A stretch of DNA of 64,000 nucleotides from an uncultured Actinomycetes bacterium (GTDB lineage Bacteria > Actinomycetota > Actinomycetes > Nanopelagicales > Nanopelagicaceae): the NCBI GenBank assembly GCA_903863015.1, contig CAIPAI010000042.1, forward strand, positions 1 to 64,000. Direction: 5' to 3'. Below, piece by piece: positions 53,595 through 63,887 of this stretch (its first letter is position 1; each line of letters starts with the position of its first letter). Position numbers and translations under genes: made by a program. The notes under the pieces were generated by a model. The model had not been told where the DNA came from, did not search any database, and worked only from the letters and a program-made list of their open reading frames with translations.

Positions 53595-56500
53595 GTGTCC
53601 TCTTTTGCTCACCTCCACGTCCACACCGAGTACTCCATGCTCGATGGGGCGGCCCGGCTGACCGAGCTCTTTGAGGCAAGTGCCCGCATGGGGATGCCAG
53701 CCCTGGCGATGACTGATCATGGAAATGTCTTCGGAGCATTCGACTTCTATAAGCAAGGTAAAGCAAGCGGTGTGAATCCCATTATTGGCATCGAGGCATA
53801 TCTGGCGCCGGAGAGTCGCTTTGATCGCAAAAAAGTAAAGTGGGCACAAGGCGGGGAAGATGATGTTTCGGGCGGTGGGGCTTACACACACCTCACGATG
53901 CTCGCAGAAAATAACGAAGGCCTGCACAATCTCTTCAAACTCTCATCACTTGCTTCGCTTGAAGGCCAGTATTACAAGCCACGCATGGATCGAGAGTTGC
54001 TCTCTCGTTTCAGCAAAGGATTGATCGCCACCACGGGTTGCCCGGGCGGCGAAGTCCAAACGCGGCTTCGGATGGGGGATAAGGCCGGCGCCAAAAAAGC
54101 AGCTGCAGATTTTCGCGACATCTTCGGAGAAGGCAATTATTTCTGCGAAATCATGGATCACGGATTAGAGATCGAAAAACGCGTCAACGATGACCTTCTA
54201 GCGCTCGCGAAAGATCTTAAAATTCCGCTAGTTGCAACAAATGATTTGCATTACACGGCGCAAGAAGATTCCTACGCTCATGAGATTCTACTCTGCGTGC
54301 AATCAGGGTCGAACTTGGCAGATCCCAAACGATTCAAGTTCGAAGGCACCGAGTTCTATTTGAAATCGCCAGAAGAGATGCGCCACATCTTTCGTGATTT
54401 TCCCGAGGCTTGCGATGCAACCTTGGCTATCGCCGAAAGATGTTCTATTTCATTTACAGAAGGCGCCAATCTCATGCCTAACTTCCCAGTGCCCGAAGGG
54501 GAGTCGGAGGATTCCTGGCTGGAAAAGGAAGTTGCGCTGGGTCTTAAATATCGTTTTCCCAATGGAGCCCCGCAAGAGTACTTAGAGCGCGCCGCTTTCG
54601 AACTATCTGTTATCAAACAGATGGGTTTCCCTGGTTACTTCCTGGTTGTGGCTGATCTCATTTCACATGCTCGCAAGAATGGAATCCGCGTCGGCCCTGG
54701 TCGTGGTTCGGCTGCAGGTGCCGTAGTCGCCTGGGCGCTGCGCATTACCGAAATTGATCCCATTCCGTACGGCCTACTCTTTGAGCGATTCCTTAACCCG
54801 GAACGCGTATCTATGCCCGATATCGACATTGACTTCGATGAACGTCGCCGCAGCGAAATGATTCGTTACGCGACCGACCGTTATGGAAGCACTCACGTTG
54901 CTCAGATCATTACCTACGGCACTATCAAGGCGAAACAAGCGATTAAGGACTCCGCACGAGTTCTCGGGTATCCCTTTGCTATGGGCGATCGCGTTACGAA
55001 AGTCTTGCCGCCTTCGATTATGGGCAAGGACATTCCACTTAAGGGCATCTTTGATCCCGAGCACGAACGTTATTCAGAAGCGGGTGAATTCCGTGCAGTG
55101 TATGAGTCTGATCCAGATGTTCGTCGAGTAGTCGATACTGCTCGCGGTATCGAAGGGCTTAAGCGCCAATGGGGTGTTCACGCTGCCGGTGTGATTTTAA
55201 GTAAGACGCCTCTGATGGAAGTTATTCCAGTGCATCAACGTGAAGCTGACGGCGCGATCATTACCCAGTTCGATATGGGTGCCTGCGAAGCGCTTGGCTT
55301 GCTGAAGATGGATTTCTTGGGGCTTCGAAACCTCACAGTACTTGACGATTGTTTGCTCAATATCAAGGCCAACCGTGATGAAACTGTAGTTCTTGAAGAA
55401 CTTCCGCTTACGGACTTGAACACGTATCAGTTGCTCTCGCGCGGAGACACACTCGGCGTCTTTCAACTCGATGGCGGGCCGATGAGGGCGCTGCTTCGAT
55501 CGTTGGCGCCGGACTCCTTTGAAGACATCACCGCGGTACTTGCGCTCTACCGCCCGGGACCAATGGGGGCTAATGCCCACAACGATTACGCCGATCGGAA
55601 GAACAATCGAAAGCCCGTGCAGCCGCTTGTAGAAGAGGCTGCCGAGGCGCTCAACGAAGTGCTCGGAGATACCTACGGGCTCATCGTTTATCAAGAGCAG
55701 GTCATTCGATTGGCTCAGCGCCTGGCTGGTTACTCTCTCGGTGCGGCGGATTTGTTACGCAAGGCGATGGGTAAGAAGAAAGCCGAGATTCTCGATAAAG
55801 AGTACGTTCCATTCCGCGATGGCATGATCGCCAATAAGTATTCAGAGAAGACCATTAAAAAACTTTGGGACACACTCGTTCCCTTCGCCGACTATGCGTT
55901 CAACAAATCGCACGCGGCGGGTTATGGTCTCGTTTCATATTGGACCGCGTATCTCAAAGCTAACTACCCCTCCGAGTACATGGCGGCTTTGCTCACCAGC
56001 GTTCGTGATGACAAAGATAAGAGTGCGCTCTATCTCAACGAATGCCGCAGGATGGGTATTAAGGTCCTCCCACCAGATGTCAACGAATCAGATGCGGACT
56101 TCACGCCACGGGGTACTGATATTCGATTCGGTCTGGCCGCAGTGCGCAATGTAGGTGCTGGTGTGGTGGCCTCTATCGTGGGCGCACGTCTTGAAAAGGG
56201 ACGGTTCGAAAGTTTCGGCGATTACCTTGCGAAGGCCGATGCGCAAGCCTGTAGTAAGAAGACCGTTGAATCACTCATCAAGGCGGGCGCTTTCGATTCG
56301 CTCGGTCATACCCGTCGAGGACTCATGGCCGTTCATATGGAAGCCATTGATTCTGTAATGGAGAACAAACGCGCTGAGGCAATTGGGCAATTCGACCTCT
56401 TTGGCGCAGCGGGTCCAGCTGGAAGTCACACAGTTGGTCTAGATATTGATGTTCCGATTGATGAATGGGAAAAGTCACTCCTTCTCGCCTACGAACGCGA

Positions 56501-57098
56501 GATGCTCGGCCTTTACGTGTCAGATCACCCATTGCTCGGGGTCGAGCATGTGTTGGCGCGTCAAGTTGATCGAAGCATTAGTTCTTTGGCCGGCGAGGAT
56601 GTCGCGCACGAGCAGATCGTCTCGGTGGGTGGGCTCATCACAGGTATTCAACGCAAGGTCTCCCGCAAGGGTGATGCATGGGCGATTGTGACACTTGAAG
56701 ATCTCGAAGGCGTTATCGATGTTAACTTCTTCTCGAATGCTTACAATGCGCACGCGAATTCTCTCGTAGAAGATTCAATCGTCATTATTCGAGGCAGAGT
56801 AGATAAGCGCGAGGAGCAAGCACGTCTCTTTGCTATGGAAATGACAGTTCCCGACATCTCGGTGGGTGCGCGAGGACCTCTCTGCGTCACCATGCCGGTG
56901 GCTTTATGCACACAGCCCAATGTTGAACGGCTGAAGGAAATCCTAAGAACTCATCCAGGGACAACCGACGTGCAGGTGCGTTTGGAAAGTGCTGGTCAAA
57001 GTACGCTCCTCAAAATTGAAGAGGGATTACGCGTTCGAGTGACACCATCTTTGAGTGCTGACCTGAAGGCGCTCTTTGGGGCAGGTTGTCTGGCGTGA
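53595..57098 (+). CDS. dnaE: Replicative DNA polymerase III alpha subunit DnaE1
   Basis: Main chromosomal replicase, 1167 residues. The PHP domain is intact (HLHVHTEYSMLDG, TDHGNVFGAF), as in mycobacterial DnaE1, where it provides proofreading exonuclease activity. Palm catalytic aspartates D409 and D411 are in MPDIDIDFDERRR, and the C-terminal part has helix-hairpin-helix and OB domains. GTG 53595. It contrasts with DnaE2 in this window, whose PHP site is degenerate. It overlaps the YbaK gene by four bases. Confidence 0.96.
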   Translation: MSSFAHLHVHTEYSMLDGAARLTELFEASARMGMPALAMTDHGNVFGAFDFYKQGKASGVNPIIGIEAYLAPESRFDRKKVKWAQGGEDDVSGGGAYTHLTMLAENNEGLHNLFKLSSLASLEGQYYKPRMDRELLSRFSKGLIATTGCPGGEVQTRLRMGDKAGAKKAAADFRDIFGEGNYFCEIMDHGLEIEKRVNDDLLALAKDLKIPLVATNDLHYTAQEDSYAHEILLCVQSGSNLADPKRFKFEGTEFYLKSPEEMRHIFRDFPEACDATLAIAERCSISFTEGANLMPNFPVPEGESEDSWLEKEVALGLKYRFPNGAPQEYLERAAFELSVIKQMGFPGYFLVVADLISHARKNGIRVGPGRGSAAGAVVAWALRITEIDPIPYGLLFERFLNPERVSMPDIDIDFDERRRSEMIRYATDRYGSTHVAQIITYGTIKAKQAIKDSARVLGYPFAMGDRVTKVLPPSIMGKDIPLKGIFDPEHERYSEAGEFRAVYESDPDVRRVVDTARGIEGLKRQWGVHAAGVILSKTPLMEVIPVHQREADGAIITQFDMGACEALGLLKMDFLGLRNLTVLDDCLLNIKANRDETVVLEELPLTDLNTYQLLSRGDTLGVFQLDGGPMRALLRSLAPDSFEDITAVLALYRPGPMGANAHNDYADRKNNRKPVQPLVEEAAEALNEVLGDTYGLIVYQEQVIRLAQRLAGYSLGAADLLRKAMGKKKAEILDKEYVPFRDGMIANKYSEKTIKKLWDTLVPFADYAFNKSHAAGYGLVSYWTAYLKANYPSEYMAALLTSVRDDKDKSALYLNECRRMGIKVLPPDVNESDADFTPRGTDIRFGLAAVRNVGAGVVASIVGARLEKGRFESFGDYLAKADAQACSKKTVESLIKAGAFDSLGHTRRGLMAVHMEAIDSVMENKRAEAIGQFDLFGAAGPAGSHTVGLDIDVPIDEWEKSLLLAYEREMLGLYVSDHPLLGVEHVLARQVDRSISSLAGEDVAHEQIVSVGGLITGIQRKVSRKGDAWAIVTLEDLEGVIDVNFFSNAYNAHANSLVEDSIVIIRGRVDKREEQARLFAMEMTVPDISVGARGPLCVTMPVALCTQPNVERLKEILRTHPGTTDVQVRLESAGQSTLLKIEEGLRVRVTPSLSADLKALFGAGCLA

Positions 57099-57580
57099 GT
57101 CCGGCAACTTCGGCAACCAAACTCTTGAGCGAGCTCTCCATATCGTGGGTAGATCATTTTTATGACCACGATGCACGTGCAGAGTCCTTTGGTCTCGAGG
57201 CGGCGGCCGCGCTAGGAGTAGATCCAGCTCGAGTTTTCAAAACACTGATGGCAAACGTTGCGGACTCGGGTGAAAAATTAGTAGTGGGCGTCATCCCGGT
57301 GAGTGAGAAACTTGATCTTAAGAAATTGGCGATGTCCCTTGGTTTCAAAAGAGCAGAGATGGCGTTACCTCTCTCCGCAGAGCGGAGTTCTGGCTACGTT
57401 GTAGGCGGAATATCTCCAGTTGGTCAACGTAAGGCGTTGCCTACCTCAATAGATGAGACCGCACAACTCTTCGATACGATTTTTGTGAGCGGTGGCAAGC
57501 GGGGTTTCGATATTGAAATCTCGCCGGCAGATTTGCTCCGCGCCACCAATGCAACTTTTGCAGACATCTGTAGATCTTAG
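57095..57580 (+). CDS. ybaK: YbaK-type Cys-tRNA(Pro) deacylase
   Basis: Hydrolyses mischarged Cys-tRNA-Pro. The 161-residue protein has the YbaK/EbsC fold with the key lysine in ARVFKTLMA, VSEKLDLKKLA, and GGISPVGQRKALPT. GTG 57095 overlaps the dnaE1 stop (GTGA); a TTG nine bases upstream is an alternative. Confidence 0.9.
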   Translation: MSPATSATKLLSELSISWVDHFYDHDARAESFGLEAAAALGVDPARVFKTLMANVADSGEKLVVGVIPVSEKLDLKKLAMSLGFKRAEMALPLSAERSSGYVVGGISPVGQRKALPTSIDETAQLFDTIFVSGGKRGFDIEISPADLLRATNATFADICRS

Positions 57581-58290
57581 TTCGGGCAGACTTCGCTATC
57601 TGCGAGATCTGAAGCGGGAAGTGAAGGGATTGTCGAAATAATCCTGCGCTCCCTATCGAGTAGTTCACGAGATTTCTCAAGGCGTTCGTCGGTGGTATCG
57701 ATGTCTAACAATTCTTGTTTTTCTCTGCTGTCGAAAAGTGCTGAAGATGCAACGATGTAAGAAATAAGATTTGGATCATCTGGCAACCCGTCGGGTGCAT
57801 CTATGTGCGGTAATCCATTTGCGGAGAGAACGCGTGTGTATTGGTGGAAACTCTTCATCGTCGCACCTGCCAACCCCGAACTTTCCGTGGTGATGTCTTC
57901 TTCGAGCCACTCCACTCGCGCTTTGAAATATGTATCGCTGGGAAAAAGTTCCAATATCCGGAACCTGCGAGTGCCCACAGCGGAGATATTGCTTCGCCCG
58001 TCACCCAATTCGGTGATCTCATCAATGCGGGCAGCGGTGCCGGTTCGAACCATCGCTGCGATGCCATCGCGTGATACGTCGCCATCGCGACGGAGCGAAA
58101 TGAGCCCAAACTCTCGTTTCTCTCCGGGGAGAGTCATGAGATCGCTCACCATCTGCCGGTAGCGCGGCTCAAAAATGTGAAGTGGCAGCACCAGTCCTGG
58201 CACCAGCAGGACTGAAAGCGGGAAGAGCGGGATCACATCCACGTTTATGAGCGTAGAGGAGAATTGCAATCCTGCATCCTGAGCTCTCAT
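57577..58290 (-). CDS. LON substrate-binding domain protein
   Basis: A 237-residue protein with the N-terminal domain of Lon protease ([23 protein letters not shown] split as [29 protein letters not shown]) but no AAA or protease domain. Such stand-alone proteins are common in Actinobacteria and lie near hisD or dnaE; function unknown. The start may be ATG 58290 or GTG 58242, which begins just before the domain. Divergent from hisD and convergent with ybaK. Confidence 0.85.
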   Translation of the reverse strand: MRAQDAGLQFSSTLINVDVIPLFPLSVLLVPGLVLPLHIFEPRYRQMVSDLMTLPGEKREFGLISLRRDGDVSRDGIAAMVRTGTAARIDEITELGDGRSNISAVGTRRFRILELFPSDTYFKARVEWLEEDITTESSGLAGATMKSFHQYTRVLSANGLPHIDAPDGLPDDPNLISYIVASSALFDSREKQELLDIDTTDERLEKSRELLDRERRIISTIPSLPASDLADSEVCPN

Positions 58291-58343
58291 CTAGACTGGG
58301 ATCCTTAGATATGCGAGAGAGCGCCCACACGCGAGAACCAGAC

Positions 58344-58352
58344 AAGGGAGGT
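58344..58352 (+). promoter_or_regulatory. RBS that fixes the hisD start
   Basis: AAGGGAGGT lies six bases before TTG 58359 and inside the longer reading frame that starts at ATG 58311. It favours the shorter hisD product. Confidence 0.8.
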
Positions 58353-58358
58353 GGCCAG

Positions 58359-59681
58359 TTGGAGAGAGTTGATCTACGCATGGATCTGCGATCTGATCGC
58401 GGCCACCTGCGCTCACTCATGCCACGTGCTGGTGTCGACGTGGAGAGCGTCCTCTCTCGGGTCAAGCCGATCATCGAGCGAGTAGCCGCGGGTGGCGAAG
58501 TCGCACTTCTTGATCTCTGCGAGGAATTCGATGGCATACGGCCCACCTCTCTGCGCGTACCCCCAGAAGTTATCAATGCCTCGTTAGGAGCGCTCGCCCC
58601 CGACGTACGCTTAGCGCTTTTAGAGTCGATTCGCCGCGCTCGCATCGTTCATGAAGACCAACGTCGCCCTCCGCACACCACGGAAGTTGCACCGGGCGGT
58701 ACGGTCACTGAGAAATGGATTCCTGTAGAGCGTGTGGGGCTCTATGTTCCTGGAGGCTTGGCCGTGTACCCGAGTAGCGTGGTCATGAATGTGGTGCCTG
58801 CTCAAATTGCCGGAGTTGCCAGCATCGCCGTCGCCTCGCCTCCACAAAAAGACCACGGTGGGTACCCGCACCCAACAATTCTTGCGGCCTGCGGCCTTCT
58901 TGGTATTACCGAAGTTTATGCAGTCGGTGGTGCTCAGGCGATTGCTATGTTCGCTTATGGGTATGCAGAAGGATGTGCCCCCGTTGATATTGTCACCGGG
59001 CCTGGAAATGTTTATGTCGCTGCCGCAAAGCGATATCTGCGTGGCGTAATCGGAATTGATTCAGAAGCCGGGCCCACGGAAATTGCTATCTTGGCTGATG
59101 ATTCAGCGGATGCAGAACATGTGGCAGCCGATCTCATTAGTCAGGCGGAGCACGACACTCTGGCAGCCGCGGTACTAGTAACCACAAGCGATGCACTTGC
59201 CGATGCCGTTGATCTTGCTTTAGCGCAGCGAGTTTCTTTGACGAAGCATGGGGAGCGAATTGCCACCGCGTTAGCTGGGACCCAATCCAAAATCATCATG
59301 GTGCGAGATATCGAGCAAGGTCTCAATGTTGTAGATGCCTATGCGGCAGAACATCTAGAGATTCAGACGAAGGATGCCCGTAAAGTTGCCGAACAAGTCA
59401 AAAATGCTGGCGCAATTTTTGTGGGACCACATTCACCGGTCTCTTTAGGAGACTATTGCGCAGGCTCCAACCATGTTCTTCCTACTGGCGGTTGCGCCTG
59501 TCATTCAAGCGGACTATCTGTGCAAACTTTCTTGCGTGGGGTGCACTTGATTGAGTACAACAAGGCTGCACTCCAAGAAGTAGGGGAGTATGTCATTACT
59601 CTCGCTCGTGCTGAAGATCTGCCCGCGCACGGAGAAGCCATCACTGCTCGATTTGAAGAGAGCGAACAGTTACATGGGTGA
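58359..59681 (+). CDS. hisD: Histidinol dehydrogenase HisD
   Basis: NAD- and zinc-dependent enzyme for the last two steps of histidine synthesis. The 440-residue protein starts at TTG 58359, giving the family opening [22 protein letters not shown] ([10 protein letters not shown], then [12 protein letters not shown]); the longer frame lacks homology. Features: [26 protein letters not shown], the catalytic region [10 protein letters not shown], and [10 protein letters not shown]. First gene of the his operon. Confidence 0.94.
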   Translation: MERVDLRMDLRSDRGHLRSLMPRAGVDVESVLSRVKPIIERVAAGGEVALLDLCEEFDGIRPTSLRVPPEVINASLGALAPDVRLALLESIRRARIVHEDQRRPPHTTEVAPGGTVTEKWIPVERVGLYVPGGLAVYPSSVVMNVVPAQIAGVASIAVASPPQKDHGGYPHPTILAACGLLGITEVYAVGGAQAIAMFAYGYAEGCAPVDIVTGPGNVYVAAAKRYLRGVIGIDSEAGPTEIAILADDSADAEHVAADLISQAEHDTLAAAVLVTTSDALADAVDLALAQRVSLTKHGERIATALAGTQSKIIMVRDIEQGLNVVDAYAAEHLEIQTKDARKVAEQVKNAGAIFVGPHSPVSLGDYCAGSNHVLPTGGCACHSSGLSVQTFLRGVHLIEYNKAALQEVGEYVITLARAEDLPAHGEAITARFEESEQLHG

Positions 59682-60813
59682 GAGTAATTGGCCTCAGTGG
59701 CTTCCTGTTCGCGATGATCTCAGAGATCAGCATCCTTATGGCGCACCTCAACTTGATGTAACTGTTCGGCTTAATACGAATGAAAATCCCTACGCCCTTC
59801 CTGGCGCCGTCGTAGATGAAATCCAGCATGAAATGTCTCGCATCGCTATTGATCTCAATCGCTATCCGGATCGTGATGCCCTAGAGCTGCGTGCCTCGCT
59901 CGCCGCTTACCTCACATCTCAAGGAGCTCCTGCGCTGACCGTTGGGCAGGTCTGGGCAGCGAATGGAAGTAACGAGATTATCCAGCAGATCTTCATGGCT
60001 TTCGGCGGACGCGATCGATGTGCCATTGGATTCGTTCCAAGTTACTCGATGCATTCAAATATTGCGCGTAGCACCCAAACTACCTGGATCGATGGGGAGC
60101 GCGGTCCTGGATTCTCATTAAACGCTGAATTCATCGTGGCCCAGGCAACTCAGGCATCGGCGAATCTGGTCTTCCTCACTTCACCAAATAATCCAACTGG
60201 AACTTCTCTCGATCCCACCATTGTCTTGGCCGTTGCTACTGCGTTGCCATCGGCTCTCATTGTCGTTGATGAAGCGTACGGAGAATTCTTGCGAGACAGG
60301 TCGAAGAGTGCCCTTGGATTGGTTTCTCAAGTAAAGAACTTGGTGGTTTCAAGAACCATGAGCAAGGCATTCGGACTTGCTGGCGCTCGAGTGGGGTATC
60401 TCGTTGCCGACGAGGCGGTGGTGGACGCGATCCAATTAGTTCGATTGCCGTATCACTTGGGCGCGCATACGCAATCGATTGCCCTGGTGGCGCTTCGACA
60501 TGCTCCGTTGCTTTTGGAAAATGTAGAGCGCATCAAGGAGCAGCGCGACCGTATAGTCGCTGAATTGACCGCCATGGGGTTGGCGCCAGAACCGTCAGAT
60601 GCGAACTTCGTGCTCTTCGGCGGCCTGGCAGATGCAGCGAAGGTGTGGAGCGACTTGGTGGAGAGAGATGTACTCGTTCGAGACGTGGGACTCGCTGGAA
60701 TGCTCCGGGTCACCGCTGGTACGCAAGAAGAGACTACGATTTTCCTAGATTCGTTGCGGGCGATCATCAATGACAAGAGCGCGAATTACACCAACAGTGA
60801 AAGTAAGGGGTAG
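59674..60813 (+). CDS. hisC: Histidinol-phosphate aminotransferase HisC
   Basis: PLP aminotransferase of 379 residues. ATG 59674 makes an 8-nt overlap with hisD (ATGGGTGA). Features: [36 protein letters not shown], and the PLP lysine in [16 protein letters not shown]. Could also serve in aromatic amino-acid transamination, as some actinobacterial HisC do. Confidence 0.94.
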   Translation: MGESNWPQWLPVRDDLRDQHPYGAPQLDVTVRLNTNENPYALPGAVVDEIQHEMSRIAIDLNRYPDRDALELRASLAAYLTSQGAPALTVGQVWAANGSNEIIQQIFMAFGGRDRCAIGFVPSYSMHSNIARSTQTTWIDGERGPGFSLNAEFIVAQATQASANLVFLTSPNNPTGTSLDPTIVLAVATALPSALIVVDEAYGEFLRDRSKSALGLVSQVKNLVVSRTMSKAFGLAGARVGYLVADEAVVDAIQLVRLPYHLGAHTQSIALVALRHAPLLLENVERIKEQRDRIVAELTAMGLAPEPSDANFVLFGGLADAAKVWSDLVERDVLVRDVGLAGMLRVTAGTQEETTIFLDSLRAIINDKSANYTNSESKG

Positions 60814-60815
60814 GG

Positions 60816-61403
60816 ATGGCTCGAGTAGCACGGGTTGAGCGCGTCACCAAAGAGTCAAGTGTGACAGTTGAATTAAATATCGATGGGACCGGAAATGTCA
60901 CGGTAGATACCGGCGTGCCATTCTTTGATCACATGTTGGGACAGTTGGGCAAACATTCTGGATTTGATTTAACTGTGACCACCACTGGTGACACTCATGT
61001 AGATGCGCATCACACTGTTGAAGATACTTCGCTAGCAGTCGGACAAGCACTTCGCGAGGCGCTCGGAGATAAGGCCGGTATCCGCCGCTTTGGTGATGCC
61101 ATGGTTCCGCTTGACGAATGCCTCGTACAAGCAGCGGTCGATCTCTCGGGTCGCCCTTACGTAGTTCACCGCGAGCCTGAAATCGTAGAATTGATCGGAA
61201 CTTACGACACCACGTTAACGCGTCATATCTGGGAATCTTTTGTGGCTGAAGCGCGCATTTGCTTGCATGTTCGCGTACTTGAAGGACGAAATGCGCACCA
61301 CGTCGTGGAGGCGCAATTTAAAGCTGTTGCGCGCGCTTTGCGTGACGCGGTTGCACTCGATGCCCGTGTAGTAGGCGTGCCATCTACCAAGGGATCCCTC
61401 TGA
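60816..61403 (+). CDS. hisB: Imidazoleglycerol-phosphate dehydratase HisB
   Basis: Mn-dependent dehydratase, 195 residues, monofunctional (no phosphatase domain). The metal-ligand histidines are visible in [25 protein letters not shown], and HVVEAQFKA. Since the phosphatase part is absent, histidinol-phosphate must be dephosphorylated by another enzyme, possibly an IMPase-type HisN. Confidence 0.95.
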   Translation: MARVARVERVTKESSVTVELNIDGTGNVTVDTGVPFFDHMLGQLGKHSGFDLTVTTTGDTHVDAHHTVEDTSLAVGQALREALGDKAGIRRFGDAMVPLDECLVQAAVDLSGRPYVVHREPEIVELIGTYDTTLTRHIWESFVAEARICLHVRVLEGRNAHHVVEAQFKAVARALRDAVALDARVVGVPSTKGSL

Positions 61404-61405
61404 GC

Positions 61406-62050
61406 GTGCCGAAGGTCGCAATTCTTGACTATGGCTCAGGAAACATTCGATCTGCAGAGCGCGCTTTGATGGCGGCAGGTGCGGATGTATTAGTAACGTC
61501 CAACCACACCGACTTGCTCGGTGCGGATGGAGTCGTACTTCCAGGCGTAGGAGCTTTCGATGCCTGCGTTAAAGCCTTGCGTGCAGTAGGTGGCGATCAA
61601 GTAATCGATACGCGCCTGGCCGGTGGACTTCCAGTGTTGGCTATTTGTGTTGGAATGCAAATTCTTTTCAGTAGTGGAATTGAACATGGCATTACCTCTG
61701 AAGGATTGTCGCAATGGCCAGGGGAGGTGACCGAGCTCATCGCTCCTGTGGTTCCGCATATGGGTTGGAATACCGTGGAAACCTCACCGAACTCCCGCCT
61801 CTTTCAGGGCCTAGAAAATGAAAGATTCTATTTCGTGCACTCTTACGCGGCGAAGACATGGGAACTGCCGCCATCGGAACGGATGGCGCCTCCTATCCTC
61901 ACATGGAGTCGCCACGGTGAGCGTTTCCTCTCGGCAGTAGAAAATGGTGCGCTCTCCTCGACTCAATTTCATCCAGAGAAATCTGGGCAGGCCGGCATCG
62001 CGCTTTTGCGTAATTGGATCGACACGTTTCCATCAAGGAATGAGCGATGA
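61406..62050 (+). CDS. hisH: Imidazole glycerol phosphate synthase subunit HisH
   Basis: Glutaminase subunit giving ammonia to HisF. The 214-residue protein has the class I glutamine amidotransferase triad C81 (LAICVGMQ), H189 and E191 (FHPEKSG). GTG start two bases after hisB. It overlaps the next gene by four bases. Confidence 0.95.
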   Translation: MPKVAILDYGSGNIRSAERALMAAGADVLVTSNHTDLLGADGVVLPGVGAFDACVKALRAVGGDQVIDTRLAGGLPVLAICVGMQILFSSGIEHGITSEGLSQWPGEVTELIAPVVPHMGWNTVETSPNSRLFQGLENERFYFVHSYAAKTWELPPSERMAPPILTWSRHGERFLSAVENGALSSTQFHPEKSGQAGIALLRNWIDTFPSRNER

Positions 62051-62367
62051 GTCGTGAGCGCGCGATGAGGCGCGAGGCACGAGAGCGCGAACGTTCAACT
62101 CGAATTTCGGCGGCTACTGCGCGAGAGCAAGCTCGACGTGAGAAAAGTGCACGCAAGGCGCGAATCAAAGATCGCTTTACACCGACTCAGCGACCAGGCG
62201 TTCTTGCCCGACGCAAGCGGCGGCGCGCGCTCTTGGTCACTTTTTTCCTCCTCATTATCAATCTCTTTGTTTGGCTCTTTATTCCAGAAGCCACCATTGG
62301 TGGAATTGTGTTGACGGTGCTCGTACTACCGCTTATTCGTACGTTCATTATTGATAGGCGGGATTAA
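62047..62367 (+). CDS. Small membrane protein within the his operon
   Basis: A 106-residue protein. The first about 60 residues are highly charged, rich in arginine and alanine ([15 protein letters not shown]), probably helical. Two transmembrane segments follow (about 61-79 and 82-99). Similar small proteins occur between hisH and hisA in other Actinobacteria, but no function is known to me. It overlaps hisH by four bases and lies two bases before priA. Confidence 0.75.
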   Translation: MSRERAMRREARERERSTRISAATAREQARREKSARKARIKDRFTPTQRPGVLARRKRRRALLVTFFLLIINLFVWLFIPEATIGGIVLTVLVLPLIRTFIIDRRD

Positions 62368-62369
62368 CC

Positions 62370-63101
62370 ATGGGAAGTAAACTTATTCTTCTTCCTGCTA
62401 TCGACGTTGTTGACGGTCAGGCAGTCAGGCTGACGCAAGGCGAGCTCTCCGAAAAAAGTGTCTACGGCGATCCACTTGATGCTGCAAAAGCATTTGCAGA
62501 AGCCGGAGCGGAGTGGATTCACTTTGTAGATCTCGATGCCGCCTTTGGTCGCGGATCAAATCGCGCAATGATGCATCGCGTCATTGGCGAAGTGGGCATC
62601 AAGGTTGAACTCACTGGTGGAATTCGAGATGACGCATCTTTGCGAGAAGCCCTTGGCTCCGGCTGTGCACGAGTCAATCTGGGAACAGCAGCTCTCGAAA
62701 ATCCCGAATGGACTCGGCGGTGTATCGAGGAGTTTGGCGATCGAATTGCTGTGGGATTAGATGTGCGCGGACATACCCTTGCCACTCGTGGTTGGACCGA
62801 AGATGCTGGCAATCTCTTCGACGCCATAGCCAGACTTGATTCTCAGGGTTGCGCCAGATACGTAGTGACAGATGTTTCTAAGGACGGCACTCTTCAGGGA
62901 CCCAACTTGCAATTACTCGGAGAGGTCATGAAAGTAACTTCACGACCCGTAGTCGCCAGTGGCGGAATTTCTTCTCTCTCCGATGTAGCGGCGTTACGTG
63001 CGTTAGTGGACGATGGACTCGAAGGAGCCATCATCGGCAAGGCGCTCTATGCGGGAGCTTTCACGCTTCAAGAGGCGCTAGAAGTCGCAGGTGCACGATG
63101 A
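62370..63101 (+). CDS. priA: Phosphoribosyl isomerase PriA (HisA, possibly also TrpF)
   Basis: TIM-barrel isomerase of ProFAR, 243 residues. D12 in PAIDVVDG and the aspartate in [14 protein letters not shown] are the catalytic pair. Features such as VRLTQGE and TRGWTED agree with actinobacterial PriA, which also does the TrpF step of tryptophan synthesis. Whether it is bifunctional depends on the absence of trpF elsewhere, which cannot be seen here. Confidence 0.92.
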   Translation: MGSKLILLPAIDVVDGQAVRLTQGELSEKSVYGDPLDAAKAFAEAGAEWIHFVDLDAAFGRGSNRAMMHRVIGEVGIKVELTGGIRDDASLREALGSGCARVNLGTAALENPEWTRRCIEEFGDRIAVGLDVRGHTLATRGWTEDAGNLFDAIARLDSQGCARYVVTDVSKDGTLQGPNLQLLGEVMKVTSRPVVASGGISSLSDVAALRALVDDGLEGAIIGKALYAGAFTLQEALEVAGAR

Positions 63102-63859
63102 CTTTGGCTATCCGAGTTATTCCATGTCTCGATGTCGATAATGGTCGAGTTGTCAAAGGCGTCAATTTCGAAAATTTGCGAGATGCAGGCGATCCGGTCG
63201 AACTTGCGGCTCGTTACGACCTTGCCGGTGCTGATGAACTCACCTTTCTCGATATCACTGCAAGTAGTGGCAATCGAGGCACAGTCCTAGATGTCGTTCG
63301 CCGAACCGCTGAGTCACTTTTTATTCCGCTCACTGTAGGTGGCGGTATTCGCAGCGTTGACGATGTCGATGCCCTCCTCCGGGCTGGGGCTGACAAGATT
63401 TCAATCAACACCGCTGCCATCGCTCGGCCTTCTTTGATATCTGAGATATCTCAACGTTTTGGCAATCAGGTACTCGTCCTCTCGGTTGATGCGCGCAGAA
63501 AGAGTGATAGTCCCAGTGGTTTTGAGGTGACTACACATGGAGGCCGTGAGGGCGCTGGCATAGACGCGCTGGAGTGGGTAGCGCAGGCAGTGAAATTGGG
63601 GGTCGGAGAGATTCTGCTCAACTCCATGGATGCTGATGGCACCAAGAGCGGATTTGATCTTGAGATGATCTCGCGAGTGCGCCAAGCCGTCTCTGTCCCC
63701 TTGATTGCTAGCGGGGGAGCAGGTACCGCGGAACACTTTGTTGACGCTGCTCGCGCTGGAGCAGATGCGCTCCTGGCGGCAAGTATTTTCCACTTTGGAG
63801 AAGTCAGCATCGGAGAAGTGAAAGACGCATTGCGCTCGGCGGGTATCACCACTCGCTGA
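63098..63859 (+). CDS. hisF: Imidazole glycerol phosphate synthase subunit HisF
   Basis: Cyclase subunit, 253 residues, partner of HisH. D12 in [13 protein letters not shown] and the aspartate in LSVDARRK are the catalytic acids; GGGIRSVDD and GGAGTAEHF bind phosphate. ATG overlaps priA by four bases. It appears to be the last his gene in view. Confidence 0.95.
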   Translation: MTLAIRVIPCLDVDNGRVVKGVNFENLRDAGDPVELAARYDLAGADELTFLDITASSGNRGTVLDVVRRTAESLFIPLTVGGGIRSVDDVDALLRAGADKISINTAAIARPSLISEISQRFGNQVLVLSVDARRKSDSPSGFEVTTHGGREGAGIDALEWVAQAVKLGVGEILLNSMDADGTKSGFDLEMISRVRQAVSVPLIASGGAGTAEHFVDAARAGADALLAASIFHFGEVSIGEVKDALRSAGITTR

Positions 63860-63887
63860 AGTTGCCTTTCTCGTCTAACCTCGGAAT

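Noticed and set aside
58311-58358. Longer HisD start at ATG 58311
   Set aside because: A strong RBS lies inside this segment and the shorter form matches the usual HisD start.
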